Assembly: GCF_005771635.1 (NCBI RefSeq)
Contig: NZ_VBWP01000001.1
Location: 186,001-250,000, forward strand
DNA length: 64,000 nucleotides
Reading direction: 5' to 3'
Origin: Culicoidibacter larvae
GTDB taxonomy: Bacteria > Bacillota_I > Bacilli_A > Culicoidibacterales > Culicoidibacteraceae
The position numbers were made by a program, and so were the translations under genes. Under the pieces are notes generated by a model. It saw only the letters and a program-made list of their open reading frames with translations, searched no databases and was not told the DNA's origin. Positions 35,341 to 43,817 of the stretch are shown in pieces (positions within the stretch are counted from its first letter, which is position 1; each line of letters starts with the position of its first letter).

Positions 35341-35417
35341 ACGCCAGAAAATATATGTATTTCTGGTAGCCAGAAGCAGAGCTGACCCCTATGGCTAACT
35401 GCCTCTGGCTTTTTTTA
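35341..35417 (+). ncRNA. Candidate small RNA, about 77 nt, with its own promoter and terminator
   Basis: It lies between the stop of the ligase operon and the end of the convergent Mga-like gene. The transcript would start about 35341. It forms hairpin 1 (CCAGAAA with TTTCTGG, 35344-35366) and a terminator (AGCCAGAaGCAG with CTGCcTCTGGCT, 35368-35410, then seven T's). TTCTGG could also pair with the adjacent CCAGAA, so the hairpins may switch. No known RNA family is recognised, and no convincing ORF is present. It could also simply be the operon terminator. Confidence 0.45.
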
Positions 35418-35447
35418 AAAACGGCGCGTATTTACGCGCCGTTTTCT
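35417..35447 (-). terminator. Terminator of the Mga-like regulator gene
   Basis: AAAACGGCGCGTA pairs with TACGCGCCGTTTT around TT; used in the minus direction at the end of the 35432 gene. Confidence 0.85.
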
Positions 35448-36937
35448 ATAGATTCAAACATATCAAGTAACAAGAAGTTAACAATATTTTGTAATTCAAT
35501 TTTTGTTGGCTGGTTATGAATACTGAGCATTGGTGTAGTAATATCGGCTGATGCGGTAATATCACTGATGATTGCATGGTAGAGGTGCTGCTGGTTTGCA
35601 AGCGTTGAAGAAAGGGATTCATTACTAATTTCAAAGAAATAGGATTCACCAAGATAACTTGCAAGTAAAGTTCTAATAGTTTCTTCAGCAACTTGACCGC
35701 CGCTCATAATAATTAAGATATTCTTTTTGTTTCGTTTGATTAATTGTTCGTTATGGATGATCGATATGATATCAACAATATCGGTGTTATAAAGTTCTGG
35801 TAGGTTATATGTTTTTATCAATGGTTGATATGCGATTTTAATTGCTGTTGCCAATGTTAAATCTTCAGTAAGTTCATTCTGAACAAATCCGGGAAAACTG
35901 AAATTAATCAGATATTTAAGCAATTGCAACTGAATTTTTTTACGCATAACTGTATAGGTCTGCGGTGAGGTTAAAGCAATATCAGTGGTTTTCCCCAAGT
36001 TCAGAATAAACTCTGTAGTAATAGTATCAAGTTGGAATTGCTTTGCCAGGACTTGCATCGTTTTAGGAATCTCCGGACCTAGATAGGTTTGGATTTCGAC
36101 ATTTGAAAGCAGTGGGAAAGTAATGTGGTAAGTATCACCATTGTTGAAAGAAATTTCCGGAAAGGTGAGTACCAGCAAGTCCATAATATCTTTCGCAATA
36201 TAAAATTCAGGAATAGATTGCATAAAATCATCAATTCCCTGACGGAACTGAATTTTATGTTGATAAACGTTTCGGTATATCATGATGCAAATATAAAGGA
36301 TATAGTCCCATTTGTGGTGAATTGGTATTGAACAATTATATTTGACTTCCAATAAGTCAGCAGCATTCTTCATAAAATCAATATAAGGAATTTCTTTGTT
36401 GAGGGTGTCGAGGCGCCAACTTTCATTGCCGAAGAAGTATTGAATGTGGTCAAAGAAGAAATAGCGAATCGCAATTTCAGTACCAACAATTTGCAATGGG
36501 GCACGTTGTAATACAAGTCCATAACTAGAGAGGCGCATTTCCAAATGCGCCAGCACGGTTTTAATGTTGCGGGCATTTGCAAAAAGACGTTCGGTTAACT
36601 CGTTGATGGTGATGGTATCTTCGCGCAGCAGTAAAAAGATGGTTTTGAATATAAGTGTCTCAGACCATAATTGGCTGGATAATATGCTTAGCGTTTGATC
36701 AATTGGTTTAGTTATGGAAATTCCATGACCTTTGGTTATGTGGATTTCCCAGTTTTCCGGCAAATCAAGCTTAATTGCTTGGAGATCATTGCGGATTGTA
36801 TTCTCTGAAACATCCAGTAGCCCGCATAAGTCGCTGATTGTACATAGCGGGTGCTCGACCAGGTAGTTAATAATGCTTATTTTACGATATATATCTTTTT
36901 CTAAATGTTCTTTTGATAGCAGTGGAATGGTAACCAC
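35432..36937 (-). CDS. Mga/BglG-like transcriptional regulator
   Basis: About 500 residues. It begins with two helix-turn-helix parts (residues 15-60 TISDLCGLLDVSENTIRNDL and residues 105-150 TINELTERLFANARNIKTVL), like the tandem HTH of Mga/AtxA/BglG-type proteins, followed by a long all-helical region. The last 90 residues are an EIIB-like alpha/beta fold (NILIIMSGGQVAEETI). Typical PRD histidines are not obvious. Start is uncertain: GTG 36937 overlaps the GGAGG site, while ATT 36928 lies 8 bases after it. Target unknown; it faces away from the lipid operon but could control it. Confidence 0.72.
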   Translation of the reverse strand: MVTIPLLSKEHLEKDIYRKISIINYLVEHPLCTISDLCGLLDVSENTIRNDLQAIKLDLPENWEIHITKGHGISITKPIDQTLSILSSQLWSETLIFKTIFLLLREDTITINELTERLFANARNIKTVLAHLEMRLSSYGLVLQRAPLQIVGTEIAIRYFFFDHIQYFFGNESWRLDTLNKEIPYIDFMKNAADLLEVKYNCSIPIHHKWDYILYICIMIYRNVYQHKIQFRQGIDDFMQSIPEFYIAKDIMDLLVLTFPEISFNNGDTYHITFPLLSNVEIQTYLGPEIPKTMQVLAKQFQLDTITTEFILNLGKTTDIALTSPQTYTVMRKKIQLQLLKYLINFSFPGFVQNELTEDLTLATAIKIAYQPLIKTYNLPELYNTDIVDIISIIHNEQLIKRNKKNILIIMSGGQVAEETIRTLLASYLGESYFFEISNESLSSTLANQQHLYHAIISDITASADITTPMLSIHNQPTKIELQNIVNFLLLDMFESIENGA

Positions 36938-37042
36938 CTCCGATATTCTTATTATACCGAAAAGCCGAAGTTCTGGGTAGGGTTGTTTTATCTGAGCAGA
37001 ACATGATAGAATAAGAGTAATATGATGAAAGGAGTGTTTGGG

Positions 37043-37387
37043 ATGAAAACAGTGGATGAGTTTGTTGCTCAGTATGTTGGTGAGCAGAATGCTTGGTTAA
37101 CTACTTTTGTTGAATTTATGCGGGAAAGTTATCCGGAGGTTCCGGAAACAATTGCTTATCAGAAACCTACTTACAAGTTTCCGAAAACCCATATTGCCTT
37201 CTCTGTTGCGAAAAACCATTTTACTTTCCATACACCTGATGTTGAGAGTATTGAGGAATTAAAGTCAATATTACCATTGGCAAAATTTGGCAAAGGATCA
37301 GCGAAAGTAAAGTTTGTTGATAAGTCAGCCCAGCCAGTACTTATGTCAGTCATTGATAGTATTGTTGAACGACATGCTGAAAGTTAA
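37043..37387 (+). CDS. DUF1801 / YdhG-like protein
   Basis: ATG at 37043 lies 8 bases after AAGGAG, so the upstream ATG at 37022 is not used. 114 residues. The sequence pattern YPEVPETIAYQKPTYKF, HIAFSVAKNHFTFH and KFGKGSAKVKF is characteristic of the DUF1801 family, which includes the frataxin-like iron chaperone YdhG of Bacillus. Iron handling is possible but unproven. Stand-alone gene with its own terminator. Confidence 0.75.
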   Translation: MKTVDEFVAQYVGEQNAWLTTFVEFMRESYPEVPETIAYQKPTYKFPKTHIAFSVAKNHFTFHTPDVESIEELKSILPLAKFGKGSAKVKFVDKSAQPVLMSVIDSIVERHAES

Positions 37388-37424
37388 AAACAGTCTCACG
37401 GTTGGTGAGGCTGTTTTTTGTTTT
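37385..37424 (+). terminator. Terminator
   Basis: AAAACAGTCTCAC pairs with GTGAGGCTGTTTTTT. Confidence 0.85.
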
Positions 37425-37443
37425 TGAATATGGTTTGCCACAT

Positions 37444-37480
37444 AAAAAAAGAGAAGCTCTGCAAAGCTTCTCTTTTTCTA
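37444..37480 (+). terminator. Second, orphan terminator hairpin
   Basis: AAAAAGAGAAGCT and AGCTTCTCTTTTT form a perfect 13-bp stem, 20 bases after the first terminator, with no gene in between. Confidence 0.75.
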
Positions 37481-37610
37481 TTAACATTATCCCCATTTTT
37501 TTACATGGATTAATAGGACAGATTTGTTGATTGAAAAACAGTAAAACATTCTAGTTGAAAAATACTTTGAAAATCTATATAATAGTCTGGTATCCAAAGG
37601 AGGAGCACAG

Positions 37611-38078
37611 ATGAAGATTACTGAACAAGAAGTTTTTGCTGCGCAAGAGAGTTGGGCGAAAGCCATTGTCGCAATTGGGGAAATGGCTCGTAATGGTGGC
37701 GACTATCAAGCCCTTACCCGTCAGGTTGTCGCAGATTTATATGCATTTGATGAACGTGAGGTTTTGTTTAAACCAACGCGTGCCAGTGAGACTCCGTTTC
37801 GGACTGAAAGTGTTGAGGCAGTTTCATATTTTGCCGGAAATGGCGTCGTTGAGGAAGACCTAGGTTTTGCTCTGCAGCTTTGGAAAGACATCCGTTTTGA
37901 AAACCATAATATTATCTTTGATGAACATAACAAAGCATATACTATGGGACATTATTATTTCTATGATGCTGAAAGCTATGATGAGTTGAAAGTTGAATAC
38001 ACGATGGCATTCTGCCGCACCAAAGATGGTAAGGTGAAATTATTTTTGCACCACTCAAGTTTCCCATATAAACGCTAA
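37611..38078 (+). CDS. NTF2-like / SnoaL-type hypothetical protein
   Basis: 155 residues from ATG 37611 behind AAGGAGGAG. The start AAQESWAKAIVAIGEMARNGGDY, then VLFKPTRASETPFR, and the strand-rich C-terminus KVEYTMAFCRTKDGKVKLFLHHSS have the cone-like NTF2 layout. Homologous proteins in many bacteria are hypothetical, sometimes mis-named phosphoribosyl-AMP cyclohydrolase. It has no signal peptide and no obvious partner. Confidence 0.65.
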   Translation: MKITEQEVFAAQESWAKAIVAIGEMARNGGDYQALTRQVVADLYAFDEREVLFKPTRASETPFRTESVEAVSYFAGNGVVEEDLGFALQLWKDIRFENHNIIFDEHNKAYTMGHYYFYDAESYDELKVEYTMAFCRTKDGKVKLFLHHSSFPYKR

Positions 38079-38087
38079 AGCGTCTTG

Positions 38088-38120
38088 AAAAGTCCGCTCC
38101 CACCAGGAGCGGACTTTTCT
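38088..38120 (+). terminator. Terminator
   Basis: AAAAGTCCGCTCC pairs with GGAGCGGACTTTT around CACCA. Confidence 0.92.
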
Positions 38121-38211
38121 TATTTTCACAATTTATTGCCAAATCATTGCAAGATAAAAAATAGCAACTTATAATGAAACTAGCAAAAGATTTGCAAAGG
38201 GCGGATGGAAG

Positions 38212-39870
38212 ATGTTCAATTATATTTTACTCTCAATAAAAGGCTATAAAAAAGAATTTTTGCGCAATGATGTCATTTCTGGCGTTGTTGTGGCAGCATT
38301 AACTATCCCGGTTTCAATGGGGTACGCGCAAGTAGCAGGCTTGCCCCCTATATATGGCCTGTATGCATCGTTTCTACCGGTCCTCGCATACATCATCTTC
38401 GCCAGCTCACCACAGCTGATTTACGGCATTGATGCCACTGCCAGTGCGGTGACCGGCTCAATTCTGCTTGCTGCCGGAATCGCCGCTGGTTCAACCGAAG
38501 CGCTCATCTACGCGCCGCTTTTGGCATTCTTCACCGGGGTCTTCATGCTCCTCTTCGCAGCGCTGCACCTCGGGCGCTTCGCATCCTACATCTCAACCCC
38601 GGTTATGAGCGGCTTCATTTCCGGCATCAGTATTTCCATTATCGTTGGTCAAATTCCCAAGATAATGGGAGTCAGCGGTGGCGGCTCGGATTTCTTCGCA
38701 AACATTTCCGCGATTTTTACTCAACTTGGCGGCATTAACTGGATTTCGCTGGTCATGGGTATCATCGCCGCGGCAATTATATTAGTAGCTAAAAAATTCT
38801 TTCGTAAGATACCGGTGGCACTTATTATATTAGTGCTGGGAACAGCGATAACGGCATTTTTCCGCTTAGATCAATATGGCGTGGTTATAGTCGGGGAGAT
38901 TCCTCAAGGATTGCCGGCATTTTCACTGCCTGATTTTGCTGCTATTGATAACTGGACCTTTGTTATCCTTGGTGGTCTGGTCTCGGCAATAGCTTGCTTT
39001 GCCGGCTCATTGCTGCCAAGCAAAAGTTTTGCAATGCGCAATAAATACACGGTCGATGATAACCGCGAAATCTTTGCTTACGGCGTTGCTAATATTGCAG
39101 CAGCAATTTCTGGAACCGCACCTACCAGCGCCAGTGTATCGCGAACTGCCGCTAACGAACAATTCCGCGGCAAAACCCAAGTAGTTTCAATTGTAGCTGC
39201 AGGAGTTATCGCTTTTGTATTACTCTTCTTAAGTGGCTTGCTTTACTATATGCCGCAACCGGTTTTATCAGCAATCGTGCTTGCAGCATTAGTAGGTGTC
39301 ATTGACATTGATGTTTCTATCGCGCTATTCCGTCATACGAAACGTGAAGCAACAATCTGGCTGGTGTCACTGCTGGGTGTGCTTTTAGTAGGCGTCCTCT
39401 TTGGCGTCATGGTTGGTATTGTACTGTCATTTCTGGTTATTATTGCCAATGTGGTATCATCGCAATCAGCTGAATTAGGGGTCATTCCTGAACGCGAAGG
39501 CTATTTCGATATGCATCGCCATGATGATGCCCAAGCCATTGAAGGAGTAGTGATTTATCGTTATAGCAGTCCACTGGTATTTGCTAATATTAATACCTTT
39601 ATAAACGGCTTGGACCGAGCAACTAAAAAAGATAATCCTAAAGTTGTCATCATCGATGCCAGCGCCATAACCCACATTGATGTAACAGCAGCTGACACTA
39701 TTCGTGACTTGTTGTCCCATTATCAAGAACAGCACATTCAATATTATTTCGCCAACACCATTGGTCGTTTCCGCGATGATCTGCGCAAAAATCATGTGAG
39801 CAATGACATTGAAAATCACCTGACCAAAACCATAGACGAAGCTTTAATGCGGGCAGAGATAGAAATATAA
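38212..39870 (+). CDS. SulP family inorganic anion transporter with STAS domain
   Basis: 552 residues. The N-terminal membrane domain carries SulP signatures near residues 28-60 (VVAALTIPVSMGYAQVAGLPPIYGLY) and NIAAAISGTAPTSASVSRTAANE (substrate-region loop). The C-terminal STAS domain (residues about 430-545) contains KVVIIDASAITHIDVTAADT. SulP proteins carry sulfate, bicarbonate, or other anions by proton or sodium symport. The first third of the gene has distinctly more G and C than the rest. A terminator shared with the convergent AraC gene follows. Confidence 0.9.
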   Translation: MFNYILLSIKGYKKEFLRNDVISGVVVAALTIPVSMGYAQVAGLPPIYGLYASFLPVLAYIIFASSPQLIYGIDATASAVTGSILLAAGIAAGSTEALIYAPLLAFFTGVFMLLFAALHLGRFASYISTPVMSGFISGISISIIVGQIPKIMGVSGGGSDFFANISAIFTQLGGINWISLVMGIIAAAIILVAKKFFRKIPVALIILVLGTAITAFFRLDQYGVVIVGEIPQGLPAFSLPDFAAIDNWTFVILGGLVSAIACFAGSLLPSKSFAMRNKYTVDDNREIFAYGVANIAAAISGTAPTSASVSRTAANEQFRGKTQVVSIVAAGVIAFVLLFLSGLLYYMPQPVLSAIVLAALVGVIDIDVSIALFRHTKREATIWLVSLLGVLLVGVLFGVMVGIVLSFLVIIANVVSSQSAELGVIPEREGYFDMHRHDDAQAIEGVVIYRYSSPLVFANINTFINGLDRATKKDNPKVVIIDASAITHIDVTAADTIRDLLSHYQEQHIQYYFANTIGRFRDDLRKNHVSNDIENHLTKTIDEALMRAEIEI

Positions 39871-39905
39871 AAAGACGGCCTCTCCGATCTGGAGGCCGTC
39901 TTTTT
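39869..39905. terminator. Bidirectional terminator between SulP and AraC genes
   Basis: AAAAAGACGGCCTC and GAGGCCGTCTTTTT; the same stem with a different loop occurs at 40886. Confidence 0.92.
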
Positions 39906-39910
39906 CCAAC

Positions 39911-40801
39911 TTATTCACCCTTCAAAGGAATCCATAACTCCATGTAAGAACTATCAGGAGTTGAACCATAATAAAGCTCTATCGCCTCGGGGGAAACGGC
40001 GATTTTTTTATTTCTTACCCACAAATACATATATTGATAAACTTTGGTGATGGTATCGGTGATAAGCATCTCAAAGTTCTCGGCTTCGAATTGACAAACA
40101 ATATAGTTGCGAGCGGTTAGGGTATAGTGTTCCAGAGTATCATCGGCGTACTCCTTATCAGTTTCAGCACCAGCAAAATATTTGACTTCTTTAGTTCTTT
40201 TTGCAAGGTTTAGATTGACGCCGATTTCATTCCCGTCAGGCAGGTATCCTTTAATATCTTTCTTGGTCTGATGAAGTGTATTCCAAACCGCTTCAAGCGG
40301 GTCTGCACTTGGCGGTTCAAGCACGCCGGTAGCGGTAAATCCGGAAAAATATTTGGGGTGCGCCAACGTTTTTCTGGTTACTTCCAGAACAATACCATCA
40401 GTAACAATCGGTACATCTTCGTCAATAATCGTATAATGCAAAGCTATATCCGGTTTAGTGAAATGTGATAAAATAATTGGATTATTCCGATATTCGGAAG
40501 GTGTCATACCATATGCTTCCTTAAAGTTACGCGAAAAAGTTTCCGGATTTTCAAATCCATATTGCAGACAGATAGTCAGAATATTATTCGAATTATTAAG
40601 TTTAAGTTCCTCGGAAATTTTTGCCAATCTCCTGAATTTTACATACTCCATTGCGGTAGTACCAACAAGTCTTTTGAACAACTTCTGAAAGTAAAATGGT
40701 GAGAGGCAGGCAGTTTTCGCCAAATCCTCAATGGTCAGTTTATCTGCTAAATGTGCTTCAATATAGTTAGTAACTGTATTAATTGAATCCCAAGCTTCCA
40801 T
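39911..40801 (-). CDS. AraC family regulator with GyrI-like effector domain
   Basis: 296 residues. The two HTH motifs are N-terminal (residues 5-105: LTIEDLAKTACLSPFYFQKLFKRL and GFENPETFSRNFKEAYGMTPSEYR). Residues 125-296 look like a GyrI/SOUL effector-binding domain, with YMELWIPLKGE at the end, as in Rob and BmrR. Such proteins bind hydrophobic drug-like ligands and often activate efflux or resistance genes. No efflux target is adjacent, except that it faces the ABC operon on the same strand behind a terminator. Confidence 0.87.
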   Translation of the reverse strand: MEAWDSINTVTNYIEAHLADKLTIEDLAKTACLSPFYFQKLFKRLVGTTAMEYVKFRRLAKISEELKLNNSNNILTICLQYGFENPETFSRNFKEAYGMTPSEYRNNPIILSHFTKPDIALHYTIIDEDVPIVTDGIVLEVTRKTLAHPKYFSGFTATGVLEPPSADPLEAVWNTLHQTKKDIKGYLPDGNEIGVNLNLAKRTKEVKYFAGAETDKEYADDTLEHYTLTARNYIVCQFEAENFEMLITDTITKVYQYMYLWVRNKKIAVSPEAIELYYGSTPDSSYMELWIPLKGE

Positions 40802-40885
40802 GTGAATCGCTCCCTTCTGACTTAAGTGTACTACAAAGCTCCTGACTATTCTTGACAGAGAATGCTTTTATTTTGGGGAAAATGT

Positions 40886-40922
40886 AAAAAGACGGCCTCT
40901 CCCAAACGGAGGCCGTCTTTTT
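40886..40922 (-). terminator. Terminator of the TrpXYZ-like ABC operon
   Basis: AAAAAGACGGCCTC and GAGGCCGTCTTTTT around CCCAAACG. Adjacent GGGGAAAATGT on the left mimics the GGGAGAAA leader (plus strand). Confidence 0.9.
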
Positions 40923-41726
40923 CTATCTTAATAAAACCGAATCATCCACCAACTCGGTACCACTATTTTTCTGGAAGAGTGCCAGCAAATCGGTGACTCC
41001 CAGCTGTGCCTTTTCAGCACCGCTGACATCAACAACAATCTGACCTTCATGCAACATAATCAAACGATTACCATGCTTCAAAGCATCATCCATGTTATGA
41101 GTAATCATTATCGTTGTCAGATTTTTTTCAGCAACCAGTTTATCTGTTAGTGCCAAAACCGATTGACTGGTTTTAGGATCCAGAGCTGCGGTATGTTCAT
41201 CAAGAAGCAGTAATTTTGGCGCAATTAAAGTTGCCATCAGCAAAGTCAGTGCCTGTCGTTGACCGCCAGATAATAAACCGACTTCAGCTTTGAGTCGTTC
41301 TTCAAGACCGAGATCAAGACTCACTAATTGTTCGCGGAAGAAATTACGGTCTTTATTGGTAATGCGCGAAAATATACTAGGTGTACGACCGCGATTCATT
41401 GCCAAGGTTAAGTTTTCTTCAATTGAAAGTCTCGTTGCCGTACCTAGACGCGGGTCTTGAAAGACGCGACCGATACATTTTGAACGTTTTTCAACTGAAT
41501 GCTTGGTAATGTTGGCACCATCTAGAGTGATAGTGCCGGAATCAGCCAGCAGCGTGCCGGCGATAGTATTGAGCAGAGTAGACTTACCAGCGCCATTGCC
41601 ACCAATTACGGTAACGAAGTCGCCGTGCGCCAAGCTCAAATTCACTCCTTTTAAAACGTGGTTTTCATTGACCGTACCGGCATGAAATGTTTTTTGAATA
41701 TTCTCTAAAGTGAGTAGTGCAGACAT
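40923..41726 (-). CDS. ABC transporter ATPase, TrpZ-like
   Basis: 267 residues from ATG 41726, which shares its A with the stop codon TGA of the permease gene. Walker A GGNGAGKST, Q-loop GRVFQDPRLG, signature LSGGQRQAL and Walker B LLLLDEHTAALD, all intact. The group that follows TrpX-type binding proteins in streptococci is described as a tryptophan importer (TrpXYZ); the family energises uptake through the membrane subunit encoded just upstream. Confidence 0.92.
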   Translation of the reverse strand: MSALLTLENIQKTFHAGTVNENHVLKGVNLSLAHGDFVTVIGGNGAGKSTLLNTIAGTLLADSGTITLDGANITKHSVEKRSKCIGRVFQDPRLGTATRLSIEENLTLAMNRGRTPSIFSRITNKDRNFFREQLVSLDLGLEERLKAEVGLLSGGQRQALTLLMATLIAPKLLLLDEHTAALDPKTSQSVLALTDKLVAEKNLTTIMITHNMDDALKHGNRLIMLHEGQIVVDVSGAEKAQLGVTDLLALFQKNSGTELVDDSVLLR

Positions 41727-42616
41727 CAAAATTTTGCTCCTTTCTTTTTACCAAGTTGCTTAATGGCATTGCTAATTAGCGGCGAGCAAAGGGCGATTGT
41801 CAGTAATATTGCCGTTGCTAATTTCAAATCAATCGGGTTAATACCGAGTTCGAAGACAATTGCCATAATCAGACGGTAAATGATAGCCCCAACTACAATA
41901 GTCAGCAAACGCATACCAAAAGTCAGATTGTGGAAAATCACCTCGGCAATGATAACTGCCGCAAGTCCGATAACGATAGTCCCAATACCCATACTGATAT
42001 CAGCATACCCATTATTCATCGCCATCAGTGTTCCGCTAAGAGCAATCAAACCATTTGAAATCATGTAGCCAATTATCTTCATCCGATCAGTTCGCACACC
42101 ATTCGCCTTGCTCATTGTCTCATTATCGCCGGTCGCGCGAATTGCCAATCCAAGACCAGTGTTAAAGAATAAAAACAACACAAGAATTACTAAAGCAATC
42201 ATTACACCACCGATAACCAGCATCGCCATATCACTTGAAAGCCCAAGCGGCGCTAACCACTGAACCAAAGTTTCCTTGCCAATTAAATTCAAGTTCCCTT
42301 GACCCATAACGTGCATGTTGATTGAGTATAAAGCGGTCATAGTTAAAATACCGCTCAAAAGTGCCGGTATTTTAAGCTTTGTCGTGAGCAACCCGGTACA
42401 AAGTCCGGCAATCATTCCAGCACCAAACCCGGCCAAAACTGCAAGCAGCGGGTGCACGTTAATGGTAATTAACGCCGCACAGACCGCCGCTCCTAAAGGA
42501 AACGAACCCTCAGCAGTTAAATCGGCAATGTCCAAAATTCGGTAAGTCAGGTAAACCCCGATTGCCATTATTGCCCAGATAAATCCCTGGGAAACACTTG
42601 AAAATAAAATGTCCAT
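41726..42616 (-). CDS. ABC transporter permease, TrpY-like
   Basis: 296 residues with about eight to nine hydrophobic helices; the branched-chain-permease-like motif LDIADLTAEGSFPLGAA is present near residue 28 and GLSSDMAMLVIG in the middle. It lies 22 bases after the binding protein gene and overlaps the ATPase gene, so the three are one operon. Substrate is likely an aromatic amino acid, based on the attenuator that contains a Trp codon (inference). Confidence 0.9.
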   Translation of the reverse strand: MDILFSSVSQGFIWAIMAIGVYLTYRILDIADLTAEGSFPLGAAVCAALITINVHPLLAVLAGFGAGMIAGLCTGLLTTKLKIPALLSGILTMTALYSINMHVMGQGNLNLIGKETLVQWLAPLGLSSDMAMLVIGGVMIALVILVLFLFFNTGLGLAIRATGDNETMSKANGVRTDRMKIIGYMISNGLIALSGTLMAMNNGYADISMGIGTIVIGLAAVIIAEVIFHNLTFGMRLLTIVVGAIIYRLIMAIVFELGINPIDLKLATAILLTIALCSPLISNAIKQLGKKKGAKF

Positions 42617-42638
42617 AAAATTTCTGCTCCTTTATCAA

Positions 42639-43601
42639 TTAATTCGGCGCTACAATGCTGTCTGGATCAATACCGATCTTTTCAGCTGTTTCGCGATTAA
42701 TGACTAATTGTAATTTTTGTGAAGTTTCAACTGGCATTGTTGCCGGAGTTGCCTCACCTTTTAATACTTTAACTGCCATCTCACCGGTTTGCTTCCCTAA
42801 GTCATGATAGTTAATACCAAATGTTGCCAACCCTCCGGTTTCTACTTGATCAGTCGAACCAGGAATAACCGGGACATTGTACTTTTCAACAACGCTTGCA
42901 ACTGTCGGCATACTTGATGCAAGGGTGTTATCAGTTGGAATATAAATAGCATCAACTTGTTTTGCTAAAGTTTCAGTTACTTGCTGCACATCATTAGTTG
43001 ATGTAACCGTCAATTCCTTAACGGTAACTCCGGCAGCCTCAAGAGCAGTTTTAGCTAAATCTGCTTGAATCTGTGAATTAGTTTCACTTGAATTATAAAG
43101 AATACCAACCGTTTTGGCATTTGGTACAATTGACATCAATAAAGCAGCTTGTTTCTCAATCGGTACCATATCGCTGGTTCCGCTCACAGTACCACCAGGT
43201 GCTTCCATTGATTGCACTAAACCAGCATCAACCGGATCAGTAACTGCAGTAATCATAATTGGCACATCTTTGCCTTCATTCACCAACGCTTGTGCCGCTG
43301 GTGTGGCAATTGCTAAAACCAAATCATTGTTCTTAGTTAACCGTTCGCTCATACTTTTCAGATTCGCCTGGTCGCCTTGAGCATTTTGGTAATCAATTTC
43401 TAAATTCTCACCCTCAACATAACCGGCTTCTGCCAATGCTTCCAAGAAACCTTCACGCGCAGCATCCAAAGAGGGGTGACTAATTAATTGTAAAATACCA
43501 ATGCGCACTGTGCCGTCACTGGCCGTGTTGCCTCCGGCACATCCCGCCAAGGCGCTTGCTGTGAGCAAGATGATTGCTCCGATAGATAATAATTTTTTCA
43601 T
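42639..43601 (-). CDS. ABC transporter substrate-binding lipoprotein, TrpX-like
   Basis: 320 residues. The signal peptide ends in a lipobox (ALAGC, Cys21), so it is a lipid-anchored receptor. The mature part contains VRIGILQLISHPSLDAAREG, VTDPVDAGLV and YIPTDNTLASSMPTV, diagnostic of the PF04392-type binding proteins that include TrpX. AAGGAG precedes the ATG. Its mRNA begins with an approximately 315-base leader carrying a possible amino-acid attenuator, which suggests repression by plentiful Trp or other aromatic amino acid. Confidence 0.9.
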   Translation of the reverse strand: MKKLLSIGAIILLTASALAGCAGGNTASDGTVRIGILQLISHPSLDAAREGFLEALAEAGYVEGENLEIDYQNAQGDQANLKSMSERLTKNNDLVLAIATPAAQALVNEGKDVPIMITAVTDPVDAGLVQSMEAPGGTVSGTSDMVPIEKQAALLMSIVPNAKTVGILYNSSETNSQIQADLAKTALEAAGVTVKELTVTSTNDVQQVTETLAKQVDAIYIPTDNTLASSMPTVASVVEKYNVPVIPGSTDQVETGGLATFGINYHDLGKQTGEMAVKVLKGEATPATMPVETSQKLQLVINRETAEKIGIDPDSIVAPN

Positions 43602-43642
43602 GATATAAACTCCTTCTTGTTTAAACTTTCTTTAGCTGTAAC

Positions 43643-43680
43643 AAAAAACACGATTTGGATAGATAAAATCTCAAATCGTG
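43643..43680 (-). terminator. Second terminator in the trpX-like leader
   Basis: CACGATTTG pairs with CAAATCGTG, followed by TTTTTT on the minus strand. Its loop contains TTATCTATCC, the exact complement of GGATAGATAA in the stem of the first terminator (43740-43731). Confidence 0.75.
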
Positions 43681-43700
43681 TTCAGCTCGTCAATTTAAAT

Positions 43701-43807
43701 AAAAAGAAAAAGCCACCTAGAATAGAGTTCTTATCTATCCATGTGGCTTTTGGTATTGCAAAATGCTTTAGCCAACATAGATACAAACGTTTGTTTGCAC
43801 CCATGTT
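43701..43807 (-). promoter_or_regulatory. Candidate three-stem amino-acid attenuator before the TrpX-like operon
   Basis: On the minus strand, region 1 AACATGGGTGCAAAC (43807-43793) pairs over 15 bases, with G-U pairs, with region 2 GTTTGTATCTATGTT (43788-43774). Region 2 extended (TATCTATGTTGGCT) pairs with region 3 (AGCCACATGGATA), 13-14 bp with one bulge. Region 3 (AAAAGCCAC, 43751-43743) pairs with region 4 (GTGGCTTTT) to make a terminator with T-run to 43701. These pairings exclude one another, as in enteric trp attenuators. No T-box TGGNACC sequence is seen. Confidence 0.7.
43707..43751 (-). terminator. Attenuator terminator in the trpX-like leader
   Basis: AAAAGCCAC pairs with GTGGCTTTT, with an inner stem GGATAGA/TCTATTC, followed by T's. 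This is the 3:4 stem of the attenuator. Confidence 0.8.
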
Positions 43808-43815
43808 AGTTTCAT
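43768..43815 (-). CDS. Leader peptide 2 (15 codons) with a Trp codon in attenuator stem 1
   Basis: Reading MKLTWVQTNVCIYVG, stop TAA. ATG is two bases after the stop of leader peptide 1, so it probably depends on re-initiation. The single Trp codon TGG (43803-43801) falls in the middle of region 1 and the stop codon falls in region 2. A ribosome stalled at TGG would free region 2; one reaching the stop would cover region 2. Confidence 0.5.
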   Translation of the reverse strand: MKLTWVQTNVCIYVG

Positions 43816-43817
43816 GA

